The position numbers were made by a program, and so were the translations under genes. This document shows, piece by piece, positions 22,658-31,678 of a DNA stretch of 64,000 nucleotides. Position 1 is the first letter of the stretch; the number at the start of each line of letters is the position of its first letter. This DNA is from Pleodorina starrii (taxonomy: Eukaryota > Chlorophyta > Chlorophyceae > Chlamydomonadales > Volvocaceae), in assembly GCA_030267565.1 (NCBI GenBank), contig BRXU01000001.1, positions 3,534,001 to 3,598,000 on the forward strand, written 5' to 3'. The notes below the pieces were generated by a model. That model ran no database searches. It was not told the origin of the DNA and saw only the letters and a list, made by a program, of their open reading frames with translations.

Positions 22658-22981
22658 GGTCGGCGCAAGCCTTAGCTTGCGGCCGTGGCCCTCTTAAGGG
22701 CGGTGGGGTGCAAGCCTCGGTGTGCGTGGTCGGCGCAAGCCCTAGCTTGCGGCCGTAGCCCTCTTAAGGGCGGTGGGGCACAAGCCTCGGTGTGCGTGGT
22801 CGGCGCAAGCCCTAGCTTGCGGCCGTAGCCCTCTTAAGGGCGGTGGGGCACAAGCCTCGGTGTGCGTGGTCGGCGCAAGCCCTAGCTTGCGGCCGTAGCC
22901 CTCTTAAGGGCGGTGGGGCACAAGCCTCGGTGTGTGTGGTCGGCACAAGCCCTAGCTTGCGGCCGTGGCCCTCTTAAGGGC
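22658..22981 (+). repeat. 70-bp tandem repeat, about 4.6 copies left of the Ty3 insert
   Basis: The unit starts GGTCGGCGCAAGCC and recurs at 22658, 22728, 22798, 22868 and 22938. It includes the palindrome GCCCTCTTAAGGGC. The array is cut at 22981 by the Ty3 element and resumes at 29944-30025. Confidence 0.9.
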
Positions 22982-23418
22982 TGTTGTATCACTCGTACTC
23001 GTTAGCTGCCCTTTCTGCCACTCTGACCCGTTTGTCTGACCTTACTCTGTATATCGGCCGTCCATCTGACTGTGGCCGTTTCATCTGTTTAACTGTTAAC
23101 TGCCTATCCTGTTTAGGTACTGAACCGTGTCTGCATCGGTCCCTCTCCTGAGAGATTTATATAAGCATTCTGGCTTATATGGCGTTATCTGTATATCGCT
23201 GGTCGCTGCGTTCCTGGTTTCTGAACCGGACCTGCGGGTTAAGGTGTCTGTAATACCTGCCTCGTCAAAAGGCACCGTCCCCACGTTTCAGGGGTACGTT
23301 CAAGCGTCCAAACTGACGCTCCGTCACTGTACGGATGGTATAAAGACTCTGGTCTTTCCTTAACCGGTGAATGTTTTCACCACCTTTCGGACTTACACTT
23401 AATACCTTATATACAACA
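22982..23418 (+). repeat. 5' LTR of chromovirus 1
   Basis: 437 bp, TGTTG...CAACA, matching 29507-29943 without a difference that I could see. It contains a TATA-like box. Two small open frames inside (62 and 78 codons) occur in both LTRs and are not regarded as genes. Confidence 0.95.
23158..23165 (+). promoter_or_regulatory. TATA box in 5' LTR
   Basis: TATATAAG lies 177 bp into the LTR, the expected place for the U3 promoter that drives the genomic RNA. Confidence 0.55.
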
Positions 23419-23420
23419 AC

Positions 23421-23432
23421 TGGTATCGAGAC
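23421..23432 (+). other. primer binding site, tRNA-Met type
   Basis: TGGTATCGAGAC starts two bases after the 5' LTR. TGGTATC is complementary to the ...GATACCA 3' end typical of initiator tRNA-Met used by many Ty3 elements; the last bases differ from the usual plant sequence. Confidence 0.65.
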
Positions 23433-23501
23433 GGCGTTCCTGCCTCTCGCTACGCTTCCGCCGCGACGCTTCTGTCTTAACGCTTCTGCACAACAGAGAA
23501 A

Positions 23502-23804
23502 ATGGACAACATGACGTCTCTTCGTGATGCCATTGAAGAGACGGGTGAGTGTTAATACGCACGAAGCTAGTGTATGTTATCTGACTATCAACAGTTGTAT
23601 ATTATCTGATACGGCTTGTTGTTGGTCAGTGTTTTAGGCACTGCCTCGTTGCTAAACCGTTCAGTGTTTTCTGCAGCTGTTCCCATCGTCGTAAATAACG
23701 ACCACCTGCCGCACCACTACTGCCCGCTCTGCGTGCATTGCCGCACGTCTGGTGCCGGTCCGTCTTCGGGTACGAATTTGCGGTCACCAAGCGCCGCTTT
23801 ATAG
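23502..23804 (+). CDS. possible spliced small ORF upstream of gag
   Basis: ATG at 23502 opens MDNMTSLRDAIEET, followed by a good donor (G|GTGAGT, 23545). A good acceptor, TTTTCTGCAG, ends at 23676. Joining the two keeps the frame and adds a Cys/His cluster HHYCPLCVHC before the stop at 23802-23804, 13 bases before the gag start. The predicted peptide has 57 residues. The 132-bp intron has volvocine-style borders. It could be a true small protein, a leader ORF controlling gag translation, or chance. Confidence 0.3.
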
Positions 23805-23817
23805 ATAAATAGTACTA

Positions 23818-25344
23818 ATGTCGGAGGATTATGACCCAATGAACCCGTATGACGAGGGAGACCCTTTCGGCATAGAGGCGGTTCTAATGGCTAATCAACC
23901 ATTACGTAGGACCAATTCGGCACCTGGGTTAGATGCCGCTGCGGGTCCCTCTTTCCGACCGCCTGCTGGTGTGATTCGGGAAGAACGTCCGCAAGGACAA
24001 ATCCCTCAGGTTCGGCCTAGAGTGCCGGATTCTGATACGCGCCCCACTGCCGACGGTCTGGATGCGAATCCCCTGAACCCACGCCCACAAGTGTATAACG
24101 TGCGCGTACCACTATCTAACTTTCCAGAACCACCGCTCAGACCACGCGGTGTGCAAGATAACGCAACACGCGCTCCTTTACCGCGTTTTCCCGTTGACGT
24201 CCGAGCCCGTTCGCCGTTTATGCCTCGTAATGCAGCGCCGGCCCCTGGTGCCGCCGCCGCCGCCGCCACTGTCACCGGCGCTACCGCTACTGACGCGGGC
24301 AACACTGGCTCTGGCCAGATGCACTCTGGTGCCGATGAGGTACTTAAAGTTCAGATTCCCTCGCCTGTCTTAGACTTCGATGATAAAGTCCCCATGCATA
24401 TAGTCGCACGGAAGGTGCGGGGCTTTATCAGGGATGTCGAAAATCTGTTTGGTCTAGCCTCGTGGGGGCACCTAGATCGCGGGAGGAAACTGTTCCTCGC
24501 GAATGCTCTGAAGGGCACCGCTAAGTCCTGGCACGACGACTGGTCGTACGCACATAAGGATTACACGTCACAAGCCTTGCTAGATGCCCTGCAAGCTCGA
24601 TTTGCGCCGCAAATCCTCTCAAGGGAAATAGAGGCGCGTGATAAGCTGGATCAGGGCAAGCATGCTATGCGTCTTGGGGAGACTATTTCCTCTTATCAGA
24701 GCCGATTTGAGTCGATCCTTGCCGATTTGCCTCAAATGACCGACAGCGAACGGATTTACTGGTTCCTTCGCGGGCTGTCACCCACTCTGGTGGGCCAGTG
24801 CGCTACGGATTACCAGGGAAATCCCTTCACGTCGTACTCTGCTCTAACACAACACGCGCGAGGTGAAGAAATGCGCCTCCTTGCTGCTAAACGCGTCCGC
24901 GCCACTGTCCGGCTTAACTCTGTTGCCCAGGACGAGGACGCACGGGCCTCAAAGAAGAGCCGGCACACGCCGCCCACCGCCGCCGCGGTCGCCAACTCTG
25001 GTGGCGCCGCCGCCCGGCCTGCTGTCGCCAACTCTGGCGGTGCCGCTGCGAGGCCACCTGTGCGCCGCAACAACGGCTCGGCGCAGGCCAACCGGCAGCG
25101 CGGCCAGAACATGAACGCCCGCGCGCGCCAGCAGCACCAGCAGCGCCCGAACAACAAGCACCGCCGGGATGCGGGGCGGGCGATTGATCCGTACGCGTTC
25201 CGGATGGATAGCGTGGGTCCGCCCAATGAACGCCTCACGTTAGCGCAGTACCAGCACTATCGGAAGCACTACTTGTGCTTCGGCTGCGGGTCCGATGAAC
25301 ACCTGTTCAGCCAGTGCCCGAAGAACCCCAACAGGGAGGACTAG
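23818..25344 (+). CDS. Gag of chromovirus 1
   Basis: 508 residues. The first 170 are Pro/Ala/Arg-rich. Residues of about 185-370 form the conserved Ty3 Gag core (retrotrans_gag; AKSWHDDWSYAH, FESILADLPQMTDSERIYWF). After a Gln/Asn/Arg-rich, Ala-repeat linker comes a zinc knuckle (CFGCGSDEHLFSQC) at the C-terminus. Its stop is a lone TAG (25342-25344); the same frame is then open without interruption into pol. It packages the element RNA into particles. The start was chosen as the first ATG giving the full N-terminus; a spliced leader ORF may lie just upstream. Confidence 0.9.
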   Translation: MSEDYDPMNPYDEGDPFGIEAVLMANQPLRRTNSAPGLDAAAGPSFRPPAGVIREERPQGQIPQVRPRVPDSDTRPTADGLDANPLNPRPQVYNVRVPLSNFPEPPLRPRGVQDNATRAPLPRFPVDVRARSPFMPRNAAPAPGAAAAAATVTGATATDAGNTGSGQMHSGADEVLKVQIPSPVLDFDDKVPMHIVARKVRGFIRDVENLFGLASWGHLDRGRKLFLANALKGTAKSWHDDWSYAHKDYTSQALLDALQARFAPQILSREIEARDKLDQGKHAMRLGETISSYQSRFESILADLPQMTDSERIYWFLRGLSPTLVGQCATDYQGNPFTSYSALTQHARGEEMRLLAAKRVRATVRLNSVAQDEDARASKKSRHTPPTAAAVANSGGAAARPAVANSGGAAARPPVRRNNGSAQANRQRGQNMNARARQQHQQRPNNKHRRDAGRAIDPYAFRMDSVGPPNERLTLAQYQHYRKHYLCFGCGSDEHLFSQCPKNPNRED

Positions 25345-28300
25345 GGGTTTGCTCAGGTCGGACATGAAGGGGATCAACCTGAGTACATTTCTGGCGTACT
25401 AGCAAAAGTCGCCGCTTTCCGGACTGCAAAGGCTATACTCCCTGCTGTGCTTAAGCAGGTCGAGAACTCTGTCGGACGTCGTTTTTCTTTCGATGCGCGT
25501 TCTGTTCGCGCTGGTTTCGATCCCCTGTGTAATTTATTTGCAACGTCTGGCCGTTCTATTACCTCTGCTGATTTGGGAGGTCATACAGTCTGGTTTACCC
25601 CTTCATCATTGCACGAGTTGCAATTGCAAATGCATCATTACCGCACGTGCAAACGACGCCGTCCTGATACCGCGGCTGCTATTTTATTGCCGTCTCACGT
25701 CGTTCGTAAATATCTACAACTACTGCGAGGTATGAAGCGAATAAATATCTTTCCTGCTGGGACTCAGTTGTTTAATGGGATCGATGTTTCGGGACAGCCT
25801 GTTGTATTGCCGGGAGTTCCGTACTCTGCTGAAGTCTGGTTCGATCCGCCTTCTGTTTCTGGTCCTGTTAACGCTGCACCTTGTCTGTCAAGTCTGTCTG
25901 TTCCAGTGTCTGCCTCTGCAACAGATGGACACCTCCCCCTCATCGCTACGCGCGCCTCTGGGCTCTCACTGCCCACTCTGGTGGACACCGGCGCTAGCCA
26001 TGACTTCATTTCTGCGACCACTGCAACATCTCTGAATCTTCGGATTCAACCCAGTAAGTGGTCGCAAGTCACTCTGGCTGACGGGGGCAAACAGTCCATT
26101 CTGGGGCAAACAACGCTGCGTTTATCTGTTGGTCCAGTCCGTATTACCGTTACACCGTACGTTCTGCCTACTCTTACAAACACTGTATCTTATATTTTAG
26201 GATCTGAATCCTTACAAAAATACGGGGCTGTCATTAATTTTCAAAACCAAAAAATATCTCTGCGTAAGGGTACCTTAACCTTTCGCATTCCGTTTCAACT
26301 GTCAACGGCGCCAAACAATCAAACATCGCCCCACGTAAACTTCGCTCTGTCTGCCATCTGCGGACATACCGAACCAGAACTCATCGGTCGTAAAGCCGCA
26401 ACCCGACTTCTGCGTCGAGGTGCTCATGCTTTACTGGTTCGTCCGCGTCTCACACTTAACTCTGTTACGTCTGATTCGTCTGTTTCAACTGAAGATCCTC
26501 AACTTCAAGCACTGTTAGATGAATATGCCGATATTTTCCAAGAAGTTCCAGGACTACCACCCATGCGTCCTGTGGATCACACCATTCCTTTGGTACCTGG
26601 CGCTCAGCCAGTCTCTCGCCCCATGTATCGTCTGAGCCCTCTGGAACTAGAAGAAGTAAAACGCCAGGTAACTGACCTGCTTAAAAAGGGAATGATCCGC
26701 CCTAGTACTTCACCATACTCTGCTCCCATTCTGTTCGTGGGGAAAAAGGATGGATCGCTGCGCATGTGCATCGATTACCGAGGACTCAATGCTGTCACTG
26801 TTAAAAACCGCTACCCCCTTCCTCGGGTAGACGATCTGTTAGATAAACTGAAGGATACCTCTTACTTCAGTTCGATCGATCTGCAACAAGGCTATAATCA
26901 AATTCGTATTGCTGAGTCAGATATTCCCAAGTCTGCTTTTCGTACACCTTTTGGTCACTACGAATACACTGTTTTAAGCTTTGGTTTAGTTAATGCGCCT
27001 GCCACGTTCCAAGCTGTCATGGACCGTATTTTCAGACCATACATCGATAAATTCGTCGTTTGCTATCTGGACGACATTCTGGTCTTTTCTAAGACCCGTG
27101 AGGAACATCTGCAACATCTCCGTCTGGTCTTCGACATCCTCCGGCAACAGCAATTGTATGCCAAACGCTCCAAGTGCCACTGGGCGCAACGTCAGGTCGA
27201 ATACCTGGGCCATGTCGTCTCTGCTGACGGTATTCGCATGGACCCACGTAAAGTCGCTGCCGTTCGCGACTGGCCTGTACCTACCAATCTCCAGGACCTC
27301 CGTAAGTTCTTGGGATTGACAAATTACTTCCGTAAATTCATCGATCGTTACTCGATGATCTCTGCACCTCTGACAAGTCTGACACGGAAGGGAGCGTTTC
27401 TGACGCCCGATGCCTGGAACCCCGATTGCCAAGCAGCCTTTGACGCTCTTAAGCGTGCTGTTGGCCAAGATATCGTGTTGCGTTTTCCCGATTATACTCT
27501 GCCATTTCGGGTTGAGGTCGTAACTGACGCCTCCATAGACGGGCTAGGCGCTGTGTTGTTGCAACAAGGCCGCCCTGTCGCATTCATGAGCAAGAAGCTC
27601 TCTGCTGCTGAACGCAACTATCATACTGGGGAACAGGAACTGTTAGCAGTCGTGCAAGCACTCCGTGAGTGGCGCTGTTATCTGGAAGGTCAACCCTTTG
27701 TGGTAAAAACTGACCATAAGCCCCTCACTTTCCTGCAAGGTGTACCAACGTTGAACCGCCGCCAAGCACGCTGGCTTGAGTACATGGCGCGTTTCAACTT
27801 CACCTGGGAGCACTGCGCTGGCAGTTTAAATGTCGCTGACGCTTTAAGTCGTCACCCCTCCCTGCACGCTGCTGTTCTGGCATCTGCTGGCCTGTCTGTT
27901 CTGACTGATACTAGCGCTAGTCCATCTGTCTCTGTTACCACACGCCGATCAGCCGCAACTCAAAAAAGGGGACGCCCTGATGAGTCTGCTAAACCCGCTC
28001 AAACTGCTGAGTTGTTGGTTCCTGATCTGGCATCTGATCTTGCTCTCCTTGAGCGTCTGCGCCAAGCTACTGCGAAAGACCCATGGTATTCTGACCCACT
28101 TAATACAGGGCACCTGAGATCTGCTCATGGCCTTTTCTTTCGTACTGACGACGACCGCCAACAACTCGTCGTACCTAACGACCCGGCCTTGCGACAGTTT
28201 CTGCTGTCTCGCTATCATAACGGCCCATTGGCGGGTCATCCTGGGTCTACTCGCATGACGGAACTGCTCCGCCGACATTTCTGGTGGCCACGTATGGCAC

Positions 28301-29505
28301 ACGACGTCGAGCATTATGTCCGTCTCTGCCCTGACTGTCAGCGAAACAAGGCACAAACCGGTAAGACATCTGGTCTTCTCCGACCCTTGCCTGTCCCCAA
28401 CGCACCTTGGGACAGCGTTTCGCTTGACTTTGTGGTTGCGCTCCCCAAATCTGAGGGGGGATACGATGCGATCTTAGTTTTGGTGGACCGCCTAACTAAG
28501 ATGGTGCATCTGGCACCCACCACCACTACCTGTACTGCCGAGCAAACAGCCCGTCTGTTTTTCAACAATGTCGTACGCCTCCATGGTGTCCCTAAGAACG
28601 TGGTGTCTGACCGCGGCCCACAGTATGGGAGTAAGTTTTGGGGTGCGCTCGGTACGTTACTAAATATGCGCGTTAATCTGTCAACCGCATACCATCCTCA
28701 GACTGATGGTCAGACTGAACGGGTTAATCGCACTCTGGGCGATGTACTGCGCAATTTTGCTACTCGTAACCCTACTGCTTGGGACACGTATCTGGCAGCT
28801 GCTGAATTTGCCATGAACAACGCAGTCAACCGATCCACCGGTCGCAGCCCGTTCTTTCTGAACTATGGTTTTAATCCCGCATTACCCGTCTGGAGAGAGC
28901 TGGATCTGCCAGTCCCTGCTGCAAAAATCTTCGTTAAATCCTTCGTGTCAAGAATAGAAGAAGCCAAGTCCTGCTTGGACGCTGCCCAGCAGCGTGCGGA
29001 ACTGTACTACAACCGCAATAAAAAGGATCTGTCCTTCAAACCGGGTCAACTTGTCATGTTGAGTACGAAGCATCTGCGAGGTCAAGTAACCGGTCCACGT
29101 AAGCTGTTACCCCGTTGGGTAGGCCCATATCCTGTCGTACGCATGGTGGGACCAGTCGCTGTGGAACTTCAGCTTCCCCCAGAGTTCCGTATTCACAGTA
29201 CGTTTCATGTGTCACTGATTCGTCCGTATCATGGTCAACCTCCGGTTGATCCCGTGGAACCTGGCCCCATTGCTTACGACAATAAGGATGCACTGTATCG
29301 GGTTGAGCGAATTCTTGATTTTCGGGTTCGTCGAATCCGTGCGGGCCGCCGCTTCCGCAACGTTCGGGAGTACCTCGTGAAGTGGGCTGGATACACCTCG
29401 GAACACAACAGCTGGGAGCCAGAAAAGAATTTCACCCCGGACCTGGCCGACGCCCTTGTCGCTGCACGTGACGCTGCGGGGACGCAGCGTCCTGAGGGGG
29501 GATAG
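25345..29505 (+). CDS. Pol polyprotein of chromovirus 1 (PR-RT-RNaseH-IN-chromodomain)
   Basis: In frame with gag beyond a single TAG, so probably made by stop-codon readthrough; a GTG at 25447 or a later ATG would otherwise be the start. Domain order: aspartic protease ([12 protein letters not shown]); reverse transcriptase (active site YLDDILVFS); RNase H ([15 protein letters not shown]); integrase with an HHCC zinc domain ([27 protein letters not shown]) and DDE core ([23 protein letters not shown]); a GPY/F-like module ([13 protein letters not shown]); and a C-terminal chromodomain ([20 protein letters not shown]) that in this clade steers insertion to marked chromatin. About 1,386 codons, all open. 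This copy appears intact and possibly active. Confidence 0.93.
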   Translation, partial: GFAQVGHEGDQPEYISGVLAKVAAFRTAKAILPAVLKQVENSVGRRFSFDARSVRAGFDPLCNLFATSGRSITSADLGGHTVWFTPSSLHELQLQMHHYRTCKRRRPDTAAAILLPSHVVRKYLQLLRGMKRINIFPAGTQLFNGIDVSGQPVVLPGVPYSAEVWFDPPSVSGPVNAAPCLSSLSVPVSASATDGHLPLIATRASGLSLPTLVDTGASHDFISATTATSLNLRIQPSKWSQVTLADGGKQSILGQTTLRLSVGPVRITVTPYVLPTLTNTVSYILGSESLQKYGAVINFQNQKISLRKGTLTFRIPFQLSTAPNNQTSPHVNFALSAICGHTEPELIGRKAATRLLRRGAHALLVRPRLTLNSVTSDSSVSTEDPQLQALLDEYADIFQEVPGLPPMRPVDHTIPLVPGAQPVSRPMYRLSPLELEEVKRQVTDLLKKGMIRPSTSPYSAPILFVGKKDGSLRMCIDYRGLNAVTVKNRYPLPRVDDLLDKLKDTSYFSSIDLQQGYNQIRIAESDIPKSAFRTPFGHYEYTVLSFGLVNAPATFQAVMDRIFRPYIDKFVVCYLDDILVFSKTREEHLQHLRLVFDILRQQQLYAKRSKCHWAQRQVEYLGHVVSADGIRMDPRKVAAVRDWPVPTNLQDLRKFLGLTNYFRKFIDRYSMISAPLTSLTRKGAFLTPDAWNPDCQAAFDALKRAVGQDIVLRFPDYTLPFRVEVVTDASIDGLGAVLLQQGRPVAFMSKKLSAAERNYHTGEQELLAVVQALREWRCYLEGQPFVVKTDHKPLTFLQGVPTLNRRQARWLEYMARFNFTWEHCAGSLNVADALSRHPSLHAAVLASAGLSVLTDTSASPSVSVTTRRSAATQKRGRPDESAKPAQTAELLVPDLASDLALLERLRQATAKDPWYSDPLNTGHLRSAHGLFFRTDDDRQQLVVPNDPALRQFLLSRYHNGPLAGHPGSTRMTELLRRHFWWPRMAHDVEHYVRLCPDCQRNKAQTGKTSGLLRPLPVPNAPWDSVSLDFVVALPKSEGGYDAILVLVDRLTKMVHLAPTTTTCTAEQTARLFFNNVVRLHGVPKNVVSDRGPQYGSKFWGALGTLLNMRVNLSTAYHPQTDGQTERVNRTLGDVLRNFATRNPTAWDTYLAAAEFAMNNAVNRSTGRSPFFLNYGFNPALPVWRELDLPVPAAKIFVKSFVSRIEEAKSCLDAAQQRAELYYNRNKKDLSFKPGQLVMLSTKHLRGQVTGPRKLLPRWVGPYPVVRMVGPVAVELQLPPEFRIHSTFHVSLIRPYHGQPPVDPVEPGPIAYDNKDALYRVERILDFRVRRIRAGRRFRNVREYLVKWAGYTSEHNSWEPEKNFTPDLADALVAARDAAGTQRPEGG
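29494..29505 (+). other. polypurine tract of chromovirus 1
   Basis: GAGGGGGGATAG immediately precedes the 3' LTR and overlaps the pol stop codon. It would prime plus-strand DNA synthesis. Confidence 0.7.
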
Positions 29506-29506
29506 T

Positions 29507-29943
29507 TGTTGTATCACTCGTACTCGTTAGCTGCCCTTTCTGCCACTCTGACCCGTTTGTCTGACCTTACTCTGTATATCGGCCGTCCATCTGACTGTGG
29601 CCGTTTCATCTGTTTAACTGTTAACTGCCTATCCTGTTTAGGTACTGAACCGTGTCTGCATCGGTCCCTCTCCTGAGAGATTTATATAAGCATTCTGGCT
29701 TATATGGCGTTATCTGTATATCGCTGGTCGCTGCGTTCCTGGTTTCTGAACCGGACCTGCGGGTTAAGGTGTCTGTAATACCTGCCTCGTCAAAAGGCAC
29801 CGTCCCCACGTTTCAGGGGTACGTTCAAGCGTCCAAACTGACGCTCCGTCACTGTACGGATGGTATAAAGACTCTGGTCTTTCCTTAACCGGTGAATGTT
29901 TTCACCACCTTTCGGACTTACACTTAATACCTTATATACAACA
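29507..29943 (+). repeat. 3' LTR of chromovirus 1
   Basis: 437 bp, same as 22982-23418. It ends CAACA and is followed by the target duplication AGGGC. Confidence 0.95.
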
Positions 29944-30025
29944 AGGGCGGTGGGGCACAAGCCTCGGTGTGCGTGGTCGGCGCAAGCCCTAGCTTGCGGC
30001 CGTGGCCCTCTTAAGGGCGTGGGGT
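29944..30025 (+). repeat. right remainder of the 70-bp tandem array
   Basis: The interrupted unit resumes after the Ty3 target duplication and ends in a last, slightly diverged copy (CTTAAGGGCGTGGGG). Confidence 0.8.
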
Positions 30026-30120
30026 ACGAAAGTCGGCCTGTCTGCGATAGGGGGTTGGTTGGCTTTACCCGCCTCCCTCGATTATTAAAGTTTCGCGGTA
30101 GCCGGCCCTCACCCGGCCTA

Positions 30121-30485
30121 CCTACCGAATAAGGACGGCTTTCATTGCTTGCAGGTACCCTTTGTGTGTAACGAACGATGATTTCTCATGAAAACTGAAG
30201 GTTTTCTGAGTGCAACGCTAGAAAACCAAGGTTTTCTGTGAACTCAGAGGAGTTGTGCCCTCATAAGGGCGTTGGTACGGCACATGGTGCCAGTTAAGGT
30301 GTCCGCGAAGGCGTGGAGGAGTGATTTTCGGGTTTTGTAGCTACATAGGGTGGTTGCTGCGAGGCTGTGGGCATTAAGGCCTTAGCGATAGCTTTCGCGG
30401 TAGCCGGCCCTACCGAATAAGGACGGCTTTCATTGCTTGCAGGTACCCTTTGTGTGTAACGAACGATGATTTCTCATGAAAACTG
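30121..30485 (+). repeat. B1-A2-B2 right end of the TOC1-like element
   Basis: B1 is 30121-30197, A2 is 30193-30411 and B2 is 30409-30485 (B is 77 bp, A is 219 bp). B starts CCTACCGAATAAGG and ends GAAAACTG. B1 runs straight into A2, reproducing the joined ends of the element; B2 is followed by host sequence TAATGATC. Confidence 0.85.
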
Positions 30486-30571
30486 TAATGATCTGTGTCT
30501 TTCGTTAATCGAATCGATATTATAATCGAAGTGCGTCTTCGGGCAACCGGTGCATGCCGGTTGAGCATGCC

Positions 30572-31093
30572 GGTATGGACCAAGGAGGCAGATCTTGCAT
30601 CCTCCTCCTGCTACTGTGACCCACAGCTGGAGATGGCCCCCGTGAAGTCGTCAGCTGGGAGGATTCCTTCAGGGTGCCTGATGAAGCTCCAAGCTTAGAG
30701 AGGGAAGGGCGAGGGCGGGGAGGGGGCCACAATGGCGGCACCGGTGGTGAAGGAGGCGGAGGTGACGATGGGGTCAGTAATAAAGGTGATGATGGTGTTG
30801 ACATTAAGTGACAGGATCCATTGCAGTTGTCCCCATCCAGGATGTTGCCGTCATCACACTGCTCTCCGGGGTCCACCACACCATCACCACAACGCCAGCA
30901 GTCCGGGTCGGCCTTGTCAGTACGTGCATCTCCATCGTTGTCGACACCATCGTAGCAGTCCTCGGCGGTCAGCGTGGCCTTGGCGTTGCAAAGGACTGTA
31001 GCAAATGCGTTGTTGGCAATCAAGGAATATATGTGCGTGGTGAGGAATCTTTTTCGTTGGTTCGTGATGCAGTATGAGTAGCCATGTACCGAA
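30572..31093 (-). pseudogene. inverted partial copy of the receptor gene (intron 5 end and start of exon 6)
   Basis: On the minus strand it matches 13432-13956, from TTCGGTACATGG to GGTCCATACC. It covers about 98 bases of intron 5 and the first 427 bases of exon 6, including the metal-binding and Cys-rich repeats. It differs by a 3-base in-frame deletion in the Ser-rich linker and a few substitutions. Both ends are abrupt: one lies near the TOC1-like element, the other against the start of the Dualen-type element. It is either a duplicated paralogue truncated by insertions or a small inverted duplication. Confidence 0.85.
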
Positions 31094-31218
31094 CAAAAAT
31101 GACCACTGGATACAGCGGCTATCGTACCGTACCAGAGTGGATGAGAAGCTGGGTAATACCGAGCTCCTTGACGCAAAACACCGCTCAAACCATACCACAA
31201 TAAACATAAACATACCCT

Positions 31219-31640
31219 ATCCCCTAGGAGTGCCTGAGAGTTAGGGCACTAAATTGGTGACCGAGAGGTCACCAGTTCGATCCCGGCCTTCGCAGAGGGC
31301 TGGGTGACCGATGGGGGCCCTGGTGTGGGAACGAACAGCAGGTGATCGCATGGCTCTTTAGTCATGTCCCTGTCCCCTGCACTGGTAGAACTCATCACGG
31401 TTGAATGTTCAACAATGATGTGTCTGGCATATCTGGGAAAAGTGCGTGCGGGTACCCAGATGTGATCCGAGTGAGACGGAGCCCAGACACGGAGTGGGTG
31501 GGAGAAGCAACCCATCTTAGTCAAAAAGGCGGTCACCGCGGTAATGGGCTGAAAGTACCCGCCGAAGAGGCATCAGTCTGTTCCCTTAACCCACGCTCGG
31601 GCTTACGGTCCAGTGTAAACTTTCTTTCTTTCTTTCTTTC
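31219..31640 (+). mobile_element. tRNA-derived SINE
   Basis: A 12-bp target duplication TAAACATACCCT flanks the element (31207-31218 and 31641-31652). The head has tRNA-like promoter boxes: an A box about 31242-31257 (TAGGGCACTAAATTGG) and a B box 31274-31284 (AGTTCGATCCC). The tail is (TTTC)n at about 31618-31640. It lies in the presumed 5' UTR of the Dualen-type element and would be copied by that or another LINE's machinery from a Pol III transcript. Confidence 0.75.
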
Positions 31641-31678
31641 TAAACATACCCTTCTCGCAAAGCTACTGTTACAACCCT

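Larger units (their letters stand above)
22982..29943 (+). mobile_element. Ty3/gypsy chromovirus, complete
   Basis: 6,962 bp bounded by 437-bp LTRs that begin TGTTG and end CAACA. They are flanked by a 5-bp target duplication AGGGC (22977-22981 and 29944-29948). The LTRs look identical, so insertion is recent. It has a tRNA-Met-type primer site after the 5' LTR, gag, a protease-RT-RNase H-integrase-chromodomain polyprotein, and a purine tract next to the 3' LTR. It is inserted in the 70-bp array of the TOC1-like element. Confidence 0.95.
21633..30485 (+). mobile_element. TOC1-like split-direct-repeat element (A1-B1A2B2), split by a Ty3 element
   Basis: A1 (21633-21851) recurs as A2 (30193-30411), and B1 (30121-30197) recurs as B2 (30409-30485). 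The order A1 - interior - B1 - A2 - B2 is the classic split-direct-repeat plan, and B1A2 is the two outer ends joined across AACTG. The interior has one gag-like gene with a zinc knuckle and a 70-bp tandem repeat, and it is broken by the Ty3 element at 22982-29943. Without that insert the element is about 1.9 kb and has no RT or recombinase, so it needs help from another copy. Chlamydomonas TOC1 is known for an unusual terminal-repeat arrangement and internal 76-bp tandem repeats, which makes it the nearest relative I can name. Confidence 0.7.

Noticed and set aside
22982..23418. 62- and 78-codon frames in the LTR
   Set aside because: They lie wholly inside both LTR copies across the promoter and have no domain.
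31242..31290. A tRNA gene at the A/B boxes
   Set aside because: Spacing and stems do not make a cloverleaf, and the segment is the head of a 422-bp element with target duplication, so a SINE explains it.
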